Below are positions 24,754 through 32,844 of a stretch of DNA of 64,000 nucleotides, one piece after another (the stretch's first letter is position 1; the number at the start of each line of letters is the position of its first letter). The DNA comes from Nitrospira japonica. Lineage in GTDB: Bacteria > Nitrospirota > Nitrospiria > Nitrospirales > Nitrospiraceae. The translations under genes and the position numbers were made by a program. Under the pieces are notes generated by a model. It made no database searches and was not told the DNA's origin. It worked only from the letters and a program-made list of their open reading frames with translations. The DNA is taken from assembly GCF_900169565.1 (NCBI RefSeq), contig NZ_LT828648.1, forward strand, positions 2,826,501 to 2,890,500. The letters run 5' to 3'.

Positions 24754-25632
24754 TCAGGATCGCCTTTTCGGTCGTGAAACGGCTTTCAGTTCCAGAGTCA
24801 ATGTCGCGGCTGGAGCCGAGTGGGTCAGTGCCCCGATGGAGATGCGGTCGGCTCCTGTCGCCGCCATGGCGCGGACGTTTTTCAGGGTGATCCCGCCCGA
24901 AATCTCCACCAACGCCCGTCCGTCGATCAGCCTGACGGCCTTTCTCACGTCTGTGACGGTCATATTATCCAACAGAATGATCTCGGCGTTGCCTCGGAGC
25001 GCCTCTTTGACGTCCCGCAAGGATTCCACCTCTACGATCAGCGGTCGAGCAACGCGTGAACCGGATTTCACCGCGAGACACGCACGTAAGACCGGCTCCC
25101 GTTTTACGCCCAGGAGGGCCAGGTGATTGTCCTTGACCAGTAAGCCGTCCCCCAAGGATTTGCGGTGATTGATGCCGCCGCCGAGTGCCACCGCCCATTT
25201 TTGGATCGCCCGCCAGCCCGGAAGCGTCTTGCGCGTATCCATGATGCGGGCAGGATAGCCTTGCACGGCGCGGCAGAACCGGTGGGTCAGCGTGGCGATT
25301 CCGGAAAGGTGTTGAAGAAAGTTCAGTGCGACCCGTTCTGCCATGAGAATCGAGCGGCCGTCGCCCGTGATCGTGATCAGGACCTCGCCCGATCTGGCCG
25401 CGGTGCCATCGCGCTTGACCACGGACAATTTGAGGGAAGGATCGACGGCCAAAAAGGTTTGCACAGCAGGGGTCATGCCTGCGACGACGAGGTCTTCCTG
25501 AGCGACGATACGAGCACGGGCTTGAATCCGAGTCGAGAAGAGGGCGGACGTCGTGACGTCTCCCTGGGAAAGGTCCTCGGCGATTCCCAAGCGGACCGCC
25601 CGTCTGATGTCTGCGGCCGGCAGCGCCACCAT
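24754..25632 (-). CDS. nadC: Nicotinate-nucleotide pyrophosphorylase (carboxylating)
   Basis: The 292-residue protein is a quinolinate phosphoribosyltransferase, shown by LNFLQHLSGIAT, DTRKTLPGWR, ALGGGINHRKSLGDGLLVKDNH, EVESLRDVKEAL and ISGGITLKNVRAMAATGAD. It converts quinolinate and PRPP to nicotinate mononucleotide in NAD synthesis. It starts 2 bases after the valS stop and is followed by birA at 3 bases, so the cluster is a tight operon. Confidence 0.95.
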   Translation of the reverse strand: MVALPAADIRRAVRLGIAEDLSQGDVTTSALFSTRIQARARIVAQEDLVVAGMTPAVQTFLAVDPSLKLSVVKRDGTAARSGEVLITITGDGRSILMAERVALNFLQHLSGIATLTHRFCRAVQGYPARIMDTRKTLPGWRAIQKWAVALGGGINHRKSLGDGLLVKDNHLALLGVKREPVLRACLAVKSGSRVARPLIVEVESLRDVKEALRGNAEIILLDNMTVTDVRKAVRLIDGRALVEISGGITLKNVRAMAATGADRISIGALTHSAPAATLTLELKAVSRPKRRS

Positions 25633-25634
25633 GG

Positions 25635-28403
25635 TCAGGCTTCCAGCATGGCCCGTAGCTGCGCGGCGCTGCTGGCGAGGATGGTCTGGTCGCCGCGAAG
25701 GGTACGAAGTCGCTGTTGGTGGTCCGCGATGACCTCCGGCGGCGCCTTGGCGGTGAAGTCGGCATTGCCCAGCTTCCCTTCCAACCGGCCGATCTCCTTG
25801 GCTTGTTCATCCGTCTGCTTGAGGAGCCGATCCAGTGCTTTCTGCACGTCGACATCGTCGGCCACCGTGATCGCGACGGTGAGGCCTTCCGTAACCATCC
25901 GCAGTCGTTTGACGGCAGACCCACCGGAGTCCTGTTCGATCACCCCCCGGCCCAGATGTGCGATATGAGGATGCAGGGCTTCGACCTGCCGCCGGCGTGC
26001 CGGGTCGTCGTGCGTCACGGCGAATCGGATCGGTTGTGCCGGCGGATAGGTTAGCAGGACTCGCGCGGTGCGAAGCAGGCTGACGGTCTGCTCCAGCAAC
26101 GCAAAATTCTCCTCCATATCGGGTGCCGCCCAGGCGGCGACGGCGGCCGGATACGGCCGCGTCATGACGCTGTCGCCTTCGTGCGGCAACGCCTGCCAGA
26201 TCTCTTCCGTAATAAACGGCATGAACGGATGGAGGAGGCGCATGATGATTTCGAGCGTCTCGGCGAGCGTCTGTCTGGTCGTCTCCGCGCCCTCCGCCGC
26301 CGTGTCTTGAAGAGCGGGTTTGATCAACTCCAGGTACCAGTCGCAGTACTCGTGCCACATGAACTGGTAGAGAGCTAACGCCGCGCGGTCGAAACGGTAG
26401 GCATCCAGCTCATCGTTGACGAGCCGCACGGTGTGGTTCAGGCGGCTGATGATCCAACGGTCGGGAAAGGATCGCTCGGAAACGGGCTTGGACATGCGGG
26501 GTTTGTCGAGATGCATATGGGCGAAGCGCGCCGCGTTCCAGATCTTGTTCGCGAAATTCCGGTATCCTTCGATCCGTTCTTCGGCCAATCGCACGTCACG
26601 GCCGGGCGACGCCATCGACGCGAGCGTAAAACGCAATGCATCGGTGCCGAATTGATCCATCACATGAAGCGGATCGATCACGTTGCCCTTCGACTTGCTC
26701 ATCTTCTGTCCCTCGGCATCCCGCACGAGGGCATGGATGTACACATCGCGGAAGGGCACGTCGCCCATGAACTTCAACCCCAGCATGATCATGCGGGCGA
26801 CCCAGAAAAAGAGGATGTCGAGACCGGTGACCAACGTCGACGTGGGGTAGTAGGTCTTGAGTTCGGGTGTCTGTTCGGGCCATCCCAACGTCGAGAACGG
26901 CCAGAGGCCGGAGGAAAACCATGTGTCCAGCACATCGGGGTCGCGCAACAGGTTTGTGCCGCCGCAGGTCGGGCAGGTGGTGGGGGCGGAACGGGCGACG
27001 ATCGGGCGGGCATTCTTGGTGATGACGATCCGCTCGCGCTTGCCGGCCTCGTCGGTGGATTCCTGGGTATGGCGCGTGAGAACCGAGTCCGCGTTGCACG
27101 TGAGGCAATACCAGGCCGGGATCTGATGACCCCACCAGATTTGCCGTGACACGCACCAGTCTTTGATCTCTCTCATCCAGCCGAGATAGTTGTTCTTCCA
27201 GCCCTCGGGAATAATCCGGATGGCTCCCGTTTCGACGGCCTTGATAGCCGGTTCCGCGAGCGGGTGGATCTTCACGAACCATTGGGGAGACAAATAGGGT
27301 TCGACGATCGTCTTGCAGCGATAGCAATGGCCAAGGGCCATTTTGTGGTCCTCGGTTTTCTCGAGGAGTCCGCGGTCGGTCAATGCGGCGACGACCAGTG
27401 TCCTCGCCTTCTGCACCGGCTTCATCTCCAGCTGCAGCCGGAGGTTCTCCTCCACTTCAGCGTCCCGCAACGCGGACGATGCCATCTTGGCCTGCTCGTC
27501 GTACAGCGAGAGCCGGGAGAGCCGATGCCGCTCGCCGGCCTCGAAGTCGTTGAAGTCATGCGCCGGGGTGATTTTGACCGCGCCGGTTCCAAATTCGAGA
27601 TCGACCAGGATCGGATCGGCGACGACGGGAATCCGGCGCGTGGTAAGCGGAAGTAAGACATGGCGCCCCACCAAGCGGTTATGGCGAGAATCCTCGGGAT
27701 GGACCGCCACGGCCATGTCGCCCAGCAGAGTTTCGGGTCTCGTCGTGGCGACCGTCAGATGCGCAGTCGGATCGTCGGCCAGCGGATAACGGATGTGATA
27801 GAGCTTGCCCTTGATTTCCTCGTGCTCGACTTCGATGTCGGACAGGGCGGTCAGACAGCGGGGGCACCAGTTGATGAGCCGCTCCCCTCGGTACATCAGG
27901 CCGTCCTCGTGCAGCCGGACGAACACCTCGATCACGGCTTTCGAGAGGCCGTCATCCATCGTGAAGCGGAGCCGGTTCCAATCGCAGGATTCGCCGAGCT
28001 GTTTCTGCTGGCTGATGATCTTGTTTCCCGACGTCGCCTTCCATTGCCAGATCCGTTCGATGAAGCGGTCGCGCCCGAGGCTGTCCCTGGACGATCCTTC
28101 GGCCAAGAGCTGCTTTTCCACGACGTTTTGGGTGGCGATGCCGGCGTGATCGGTCCCGGGAAGCCAGAGGGTGTTGCGTCCCTGCATGCGCCGCCAGCGG
28201 ATCAGAATGTCCTGCAACGAATGATTCAGCGCGTGCCCGACGTGCAGCGATCCCGTGACGTTGGGCGGAGGAATGACGATGGAATAGGGGACGCCCGGAT
28301 GATCAGGCGACGCGTGGAAATAGCCTCGGTCGATCCATGTGTGGTACCACCGTGCCTCCACCGCCTTGGGGTCGTAGGTCTTGTCGAGTTGGCGGGTCGT
28401 CAT
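25635..28403 (-). CDS. valS: Valyl-tRNA synthetase
   Basis: The 922-residue class Ia synthetase has the HIGH-type motif in PPPNVTGSLHVGHAL, the editing domain with TTRPETLLGDMAV, the zinc-knuckle-like cysteine pairs, the KMSKS motif in GQKMSKSKGNVID and a C-terminal coiled coil. It charges tRNA-Val and clears mischarged Thr. I chose the ATG at 28403 because the usual start DKTYDPKAVEARWY follows at once; the upstream extension to 28445 is unsupported. It leads the valS-nadC-birA-coaX operon. Confidence 0.97.
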   Translation of the reverse strand: MTTRQLDKTYDPKAVEARWYHTWIDRGYFHASPDHPGVPYSIVIPPPNVTGSLHVGHALNHSLQDILIRWRRMQGRNTLWLPGTDHAGIATQNVVEKQLLAEGSSRDSLGRDRFIERIWQWKATSGNKIISQQKQLGESCDWNRLRFTMDDGLSKAVIEVFVRLHEDGLMYRGERLINWCPRCLTALSDIEVEHEEIKGKLYHIRYPLADDPTAHLTVATTRPETLLGDMAVAVHPEDSRHNRLVGRHVLLPLTTRRIPVVADPILVDLEFGTGAVKITPAHDFNDFEAGERHRLSRLSLYDEQAKMASSALRDAEVEENLRLQLEMKPVQKARTLVVAALTDRGLLEKTEDHKMALGHCYRCKTIVEPYLSPQWFVKIHPLAEPAIKAVETGAIRIIPEGWKNNYLGWMREIKDWCVSRQIWWGHQIPAWYCLTCNADSVLTRHTQESTDEAGKRERIVITKNARPIVARSAPTTCPTCGGTNLLRDPDVLDTWFSSGLWPFSTLGWPEQTPELKTYYPTSTLVTGLDILFFWVARMIMLGLKFMGDVPFRDVYIHALVRDAEGQKMSKSKGNVIDPLHVMDQFGTDALRFTLASMASPGRDVRLAEERIEGYRNFANKIWNAARFAHMHLDKPRMSKPVSERSFPDRWIISRLNHTVRLVNDELDAYRFDRAALALYQFMWHEYCDWYLELIKPALQDTAAEGAETTRQTLAETLEIIMRLLHPFMPFITEEIWQALPHEGDSVMTRPYPAAVAAWAAPDMEENFALLEQTVSLLRTARVLLTYPPAQPIRFAVTHDDPARRRQVEALHPHIAHLGRGVIEQDSGGSAVKRLRMVTEGLTVAITVADDVDVQKALDRLLKQTDEQAKEIGRLEGKLGNADFTAKAPPEVIADHQQRLRTLRGDQTILASSAAQLRAMLEA

Positions 28404-28479
28404 GCATGCCGTTGTAATAAGCGGGGGGCATCTTAGCATGCGCATGGAGCCCTCTCAAGATTCCGGCGTACGTGTCCGC

Positions 28480-28508
28480 TTGAGGAGCCGGGGCCCCTGT
28501 GCTATACA
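28480..28508 (+). promoter_or_regulatory. Predicted promoter of the small basic protein gene
   Basis: TTGAGG (28480-28485), 17 bases, then TATACA (28503-28508), preceded by TG one base upstream. The ATG of the 37-residue protein is 66 bases downstream. Confidence 0.5.
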
Positions 28509-28574
28509 TCCGCGCAGCGGACCGGAAGGAGTCCCGGTCGGAACATACACACTGGCTCAGTAGGGGGAGCATCC

Positions 28575-28688
28575 ATGGCAACCGGTCGTGAAAAAGATCG
28601 TAAGACAAGGAAGAAGCACCGCAAGAATGTGAAACGGGTGAAGGCGCTGGCTCAGGCTCGGCGGGGGAAAAAGGGAAAGAGGGGTTAG
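28575..28688 (+). CDS. Very small, strongly basic protein (37 aa)
   Basis: A 38-codon frame encodes a protein of which about half the residues are Lys or Arg, with central HRKNVKRVKALAQARR and a Gly/Lys tail. It has a good ribosome-binding site (GGGGGAG, 5 bases from the ATG) and its own promoter. I judge it real for these reasons and because its composition is typical of rRNA-binding peptides. A role with the ribosome or nucleic acid is an inference from charge only; it is not clearly bTHX or L36. It is too short for usual length cut-offs and easily missed. Confidence 0.65.
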   Translation: MATGREKDRKTRKKHRKNVKRVKALAQARRGKKGKRG

Positions 28689-28704
28689 CGGTTCGTGCCG
28701 GCGG

Positions 28705-29844
28705 TCATGCGGCTTCGGTCAGTCGTTTGAGTTCGTTCTTGACCTGCTCCTCGGCGATCCCAGGGACCAGTTCCAGCACCGTCTGCTGAACTTGGTTATT
28801 GGCCGCCGTCCGCACCAAGTCCTCGGCCAATGCTTCTGCTTTTTCGGTCGCGGCTTTCCGTATCTCTCGGGCGATCTCGTCGTCGATTGATTTCAGATGC
28901 TCCCGCACGGCCGCCGGCACGGCGGCCTTGATCGCCTCCGCCTGCTCCTTCGCCAGCAGGTCGATCTGATCCTTGATCAACGGGGTTGCGAATTCGACGA
29001 TGCCGCTGCGCAGGATCGGTTCAATAGCGGGAAACTCTCTGACGAGGATGTTGGGCAGCTCCTTTTTGAGTACGGGTTCTAGGAATTCCGCCAACCGTTC
29101 CTGGGTGAGGGTGGCTCCCACATGTTGTCGCGTTTCCACCTCGACCGCCTTGGAGACCTGCACGGCCAGATCTTTGGCGATCATATCCGGCAGGACTTCC
29201 GTGATTTTTTTCTCGGCCTTTTCGGTCATGGATTGCATGAGTTGTCCGAACAATCCCTTGATCGCGTCTTCCGGTTCCGCCGCAGGCGGTTTGGTCGGGA
29301 CAGTCGATGCCATGACGGGCTCCTTCTGCGAGGGCGGGGGTATCACTTGGGCTTCGATTTCCCCGGTCTGGTCATAGTCTCCCAGGGTGTCTGCTTCGTC
29401 GTCGTCTGAGTCGGTGGCGCTGGATACAGGCGGCCATGCGCGACGTTTCTTCTTCGCTCCGTTTGCTTGTGCGGGCGTGCTCCGATCAAGATCCTTGATG
29501 AGGTCGAGCAAGTGCTCGGTTTGGAACGGTTTCTTGAGGAAGGCCTTGACTCCCAAGGCTCGCAAATGAGATTCGTCAAGGCGATCGGCCGCGCCGACCA
29601 GGGAAATGATGAGGGTTTCGGAGAGGGTGTCCAGCTTGTGCACTTCTTTGCAGAAGCCTGAAAATGTCATGTTGTCGAGATGGTAGTCAGCGATGATCAG
29701 GGTGGGCCCTTGCTTCCGGGCGGCTTCCAGCGCCGTCGGGCCATCCTGGAAGCCGATGACTTCGTAGCCTTCAGGCGTGGAGATCTGTTCGACCATTCGA
29801 CGCACGGCCGGGCTGCTGTCGATAATGTAGATGGTTGATGGCAC
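28705..29844 (-). CDS. Receiver-domain protein with long Ala/Glu-rich helical tail
   Basis: Residues 1-125 are a receiver domain with phospho-acceptor D53 (IIADYHLDNM) and the Lys of LKKPF. The usual acidic pair is Asp-Ser (IIDSSPAV), so metal binding may be weaker. A charged Pro-rich linker leads to about 190 residues of predicted amphipathic helix rich in Ala, Glu, Lys and Leu, with repeats such as EIxxxLPDMI and ELPNILVREFPAI. There is no DNA-binding domain, and the layout recalls FrzS-like or scaffold response regulators. I chose the GTG at 29844, 5 bases after GGAGG, over the ATG at 29862. Confidence 0.7.
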   Translation of the reverse strand: MPSTIYIIDSSPAVRRMVEQISTPEGYEVIGFQDGPTALEAARKQGPTLIIADYHLDNMTFSGFCKEVHKLDTLSETLIISLVGAADRLDESHLRALGVKAFLKKPFQTEHLLDLIKDLDRSTPAQANGAKKKRRAWPPVSSATDSDDDEADTLGDYDQTGEIEAQVIPPPSQKEPVMASTVPTKPPAAEPEDAIKGLFGQLMQSMTEKAEKKITEVLPDMIAKDLAVQVSKAVEVETRQHVGATLTQERLAEFLEPVLKKELPNILVREFPAIEPILRSGIVEFATPLIKDQIDLLAKEQAEAIKAAVPAAVREHLKSIDDEIAREIRKAATEKAEALAEDLVRTAANNQVQQTVLELVPGIAEEQVKNELKRLTEAA

Positions 29845-29874
29845 ACAACCCTCCAATTTCATTGAACTATATCG

Positions 29875-29903
29875 AAGCTAGCAGGGGGGGTACCCTTTGT
29901 CAA
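29875..29903 (-). promoter_or_regulatory. Promoter of the receiver-domain gene
   Basis: On the minus strand TTGACA (29898-29903), a 17-base spacer and TAGCTT (29875-29880) with an extended TGC. The spacer contains a run of seven C residues, a possible phase-variation site. Confidence 0.45.
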
Positions 29904-29956
29904 GAAAATGGCCGATCAATGCTGTCGTTTGTTTCATTTCTTATTGAGATGGACCG

Positions 29957-30676
29957 ATGAGTACGCAGGTTCGCGTGGTGTTCTTTGATGCCGCCGATAC
30001 CCTGTTCCACGTGAACGGAGCAGTGGAAGAGATCTATCTCCGTCATGCCGTGGAGTTTGGATTCCGGGAGACGGGGGAGTCCCTGGCGGCGATCAAACAG
30101 GCGTTCGGCCGGGCGTTTCGGGAAGCGCCGCCGCCGGTCTTCGCGGCTGCCGATCCGGCGCAGATCAAGCAAAGCGAACGATTGTGGTGGTTCGATATCG
30201 TCCATAGCGTCTTCTACCGCGTAGGAATCTTTGAGCGGTTCGACGACTTTTTCGACCGGGTGTTCGAGGTCTTCGAGGACCCGGCCTGCTGGAAACTGTT
30301 TCCGGAGACGCGGACGACGCTGGATCGATTACGGAGCCAAGGCGTCGAACTCGGCATCATTTCCAATTTCGACTCGCGACTGTTCGCCGTTTTGCGTGGA
30401 CTAGACATCGCGCAGGCGTTCGACACGGTGACGATTTCCAGCCTCGCTCGCGCCGCAAAACCGTCCGCCAGGATTTTTCAGCTCGCCATCGACAAGCATG
30501 CGGTGGATCCGGACGAGGCGCTCCACGTGGGCGACAGTCTGAGGGATGATGCGGAGGGTGCGGCAAAAGCGGGCTTGAAGTCTCTCCTTCTCGACCGGCG
30601 CGATCGACACCGGGGAGTACACGTGCCGACGATCCGAACGCTCGATGAAGTCCTTGCCTATCTGGCCGACTTATAG
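29957..30676 (+). CDS. HAD-superfamily phosphatase (subfamily IA)
   Basis: The 239-residue protein has all four HAD motifs: DAADTLF (nucleophile Asp11), the Ser of IISNFDSR, the Lys of AAKPSARIF and the acidic VGDSLRDDAEGAAKAG. A helical cap lies between motifs I and II, which places it in subfamily IA, close to the REG-2/HDHD3-like group. Substrate cannot be told from sequence. The last 6 bases overlap the convergent sirtuin gene. Confidence 0.85.
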   Translation: MSTQVRVVFFDAADTLFHVNGAVEEIYLRHAVEFGFRETGESLAAIKQAFGRAFREAPPPVFAAADPAQIKQSERLWWFDIVHSVFYRVGIFERFDDFFDRVFEVFEDPACWKLFPETRTTLDRLRSQGVELGIISNFDSRLFAVLRGLDIAQAFDTVTISSLARAAKPSARIFQLAIDKHAVDPDEALHVGDSLRDDAEGAAKAGLKSLLLDRRDRHRGVHVPTIRTLDEVLAYLADL

Positions 30677-31417
30677 CAGAAGCGGCAGGATTTCCTTGGC
30701 GCGCCCGCGTAGCACGAGGTCGACGGCGGCGGACTGCGGCGTCGGCTCCGGGTTGATCTCCGCGACGAATGCACCGGCCTCTTTGGCCACCGCGGCGAAG
30801 CCGGCCGCCGGATAGACGACGCCGGATGTTCCGATGACGAGCAGGACGTCGCACTGCTTGAGCGCCAGAGTGGATTGTGCGAGGTCTTCGTGGCGGAGGG
30901 GCTCGCCGAACCAGACGATATGCGGACGGAGGAGACCGCCGCAGTGCCGGCATGATGGAAGCAGCGTGATGGGAACGTCGCGATTGTCTTCGATGCGTCC
31001 GCACAGGGTACAACGGACCATCCAAATGTTTCCGTGGATTTCCGAAAGCTTCTCGGATCCCGCCGACCGATGGAGGCCGTCGACGTTCTGCGTGATGAGC
31101 CAAAACCGGCCGGCTCGTCGTTCGATCTCAACGACCGCGTGATGAGCCGGATTCGGCTGCTTGGACGCGATGAGTTCTCTTCGCCAGTTGTACCATTCCC
31201 ATACCAGCCGCGGATCGCGCGCGAAGGCTTCAGGCGTGGCGAGATCCTCCACCCGAAAGTTTCGCCATAACCCGTCGGTGCCGCGAAATGTCGGGACCCC
31301 GCTGTCCGATGAAATGCCGGCGCCAGTCAGCACGGTGATGGCGTGGGCTGAGGCAAGCGCGGATTTGAGGGTTGCCAGGTCCGATTTCACGGAGTCTGCT
31401 CTTGGGGGCGCGAGCAC
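30671..31417 (-). CDS. cobB: NAD-dependent protein deacylase, sirtuin class III-like
   Basis: The 248-residue sirtuin has the NAD-binding GAGISSDSGVPTFRG, the catalytic TQNVDGLHRSAGS (His), the zinc-binding CTLCGR and CRHCGG pairs, and VIGTSGVVYPAAGFA. Bacterial CobB removes acetyl or succinyl groups from lysines; in class III (desuccinylase) members a Tyr-x-x-Arg precedes the catalytic part, seen here as EWYNWRREL. It is divergent from the ketopantoate reductase gene, with 60 bases between. Confidence 0.93.
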   Translation of the reverse strand: MLAPPRADSVKSDLATLKSALASAHAITVLTGAGISSDSGVPTFRGTDGLWRNFRVEDLATPEAFARDPRLVWEWYNWRRELIASKQPNPAHHAVVEIERRAGRFWLITQNVDGLHRSAGSEKLSEIHGNIWMVRCTLCGRIEDNRDVPITLLPSCRHCGGLLRPHIVWFGEPLRHEDLAQSTLALKQCDVLLVIGTSGVVYPAAGFAAVAKEAGAFVAEINPEPTPQSAAVDLVLRGRAKEILPLLL

Positions 31418-31436
31418 TGCGTCGTCGTGCGCACCA

Positions 31437-31445
31437 TGCTATAGT
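31437..31445 (+). promoter_or_regulatory. Extended -10 element upstream of the ketopantoate reductase fusion
   Basis: TGCTATAGT, identical to the element at 13861-13869 and 15612-15620, lies 32 bases before the ATG at 31478. No good -35 is visible. GAGGAC stands 8 bases before the ATG as the ribosome-binding site. Confidence 0.4.
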
Positions 31446-31477
31446 AGCGCCGCATCGAACGCAATCACCGAGGACGT

Positions 31478-32839
31478 ATGAAACAGATCATGATGGTCGG
31501 CGCCGGTTCGGTCGGAGGCTACTTCGGCGTCCAATTGGCCAAGGCGAATCCCGACGTATCGTTCCTTTTGCGGCCCAGGACGCTCGCCGCCGTCAAGCAA
31601 CACGGTTTGACCGTGCGGAGCGCGGGCGGCACCGTGACGGTACGCCCAGCGGCGGCGTCGGATCCGCGGGACCTTCCGAAGCCTGATCTCGTCATCTTGG
31701 GTGTGAAGGCCTATGACCTCGACGAGGTGATGGATCAGATCGAACCGGTCATCGATGATCGTACAGTGCTACTCACGCTTCAAAACGGGATCGACACGGA
31801 AGACCGTATTCATGCCCGTCTCAAGCGGGATTGTGTGGTCGGCGGGGTCGCTTTCATCTACTCCAAAATCGCGGAACCGGGCGTGATCGATCATTACAAG
31901 AAGGGGGCGATCGCCATCGGGGAGTTGATGGGACACGAAAGCGAACGGCTGCTGCAGATTCGCGATCTCTTCGCGGCGGCCGGCGTGCCTTGTCAGCTGT
32001 CCAAGGATATTCGCCGGAGCAAATGGGAGAAGATGTGTTGGAATTGCGTGTTCAATCCGATCACCGTGTTGATCGACGACAAGGTGGCGCAGGCATTGGA
32101 CCATCCCGAGATGACGGGCGTCATCCGCCAAATCGTCGGGGAGGTCGCGGCGGTCTCGGCAGCGTTGAAAGTGCCGCTGCCGCCGGATATGGCGGATCGG
32201 GTCGTGAAGTGGACGCAGGAGATTCGGGACATCCATACCTCAATGTACGACGATTGGAAGGCCGGTCGGCGCACGGAAATTCGTAACTTGAACGGGTATA
32301 TCGTCGATCAGGGGCGGATGTTGGGCATTCCCACGCCCGTGAACGAAGCCTTGACCGCCATGATCAAGACCGTCACCGAAAAGGCGAGAAACGGACCGGA
32401 AATCATCCGCATCGACGGAGCCGTCGTTCAGGCCGTGTCGCTGGAGCGATCCGCCCTGCGCCAATTACCCACAGAGCACCAGGTGGAAGACGTCGGGGCG
32501 GTGATGCCCGGCATGCGCGGCCGGGCGATTCGAGTCAACGGACTGCTCGAGTTGCCCGCACTCTCACTCGATGCGGATCACGTGACGTTTCACGCTTTTG
32601 ACGGCAAGTATGCCGCGACGCTCACGCTGCCCCAGGCCAGGGAACATGGACTCGTCCTCTACGAACTCGACGGCGAGCCGATCCCGGAGTCGAAGGGGGG
32701 ACCGTTCCGCCTGGTCACTCCAGGGCTCGGCGATCTCTGCGCAAACGTCAAAGGATTGGGCCGCATCGAGGTGCGGGCAGGGAAGGGCCGTGATACGAGA
32801 CCGTCCGAACGACCGCCCCAATGCGCTCCGCCGTGCTGA
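31478..32839 (+). CDS. Ketopantoate reductase-like protein fused to a sulfite-oxidase-like domain
   Basis: Residues 1-310 form a complete 2-dehydropantoate 2-reductase: NADP-binding GAGSVGGYFGVQLA, LGVKAYDLDEVM, LQNGIDTED, the catalytic Lys in SKWEKMCWNCVFNPITVL, and the EIRNLNGYIVDQG helix. Residues about 320-440 resemble the molybdopterin-binding fold of sulfite oxidase, with HVTFHAFDGKYAATLTLPQA, LVLYELDGEPIP and GGPFRLVTPG. The Cys that binds molybdenum in that family is not visible. The usual PanE is about 300 residues. Ketopantoate reductases make pantoate for coenzyme A; the role of the tail is unknown. Confidence 0.75.
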   Translation: MKQIMMVGAGSVGGYFGVQLAKANPDVSFLLRPRTLAAVKQHGLTVRSAGGTVTVRPAAASDPRDLPKPDLVILGVKAYDLDEVMDQIEPVIDDRTVLLTLQNGIDTEDRIHARLKRDCVVGGVAFIYSKIAEPGVIDHYKKGAIAIGELMGHESERLLQIRDLFAAAGVPCQLSKDIRRSKWEKMCWNCVFNPITVLIDDKVAQALDHPEMTGVIRQIVGEVAAVSAALKVPLPPDMADRVVKWTQEIRDIHTSMYDDWKAGRRTEIRNLNGYIVDQGRMLGIPTPVNEALTAMIKTVTEKARNGPEIIRIDGAVVQAVSLERSALRQLPTEHQVEDVGAVMPGMRGRAIRVNGLLELPALSLDADHVTFHAFDGKYAATLTLPQAREHGLVLYELDGEPIPESKGGPFRLVTPGLGDLCANVKGLGRIEVRAGKGRDTRPSERPPQCAPPC

Positions 32840-32844
32840 CCGGT

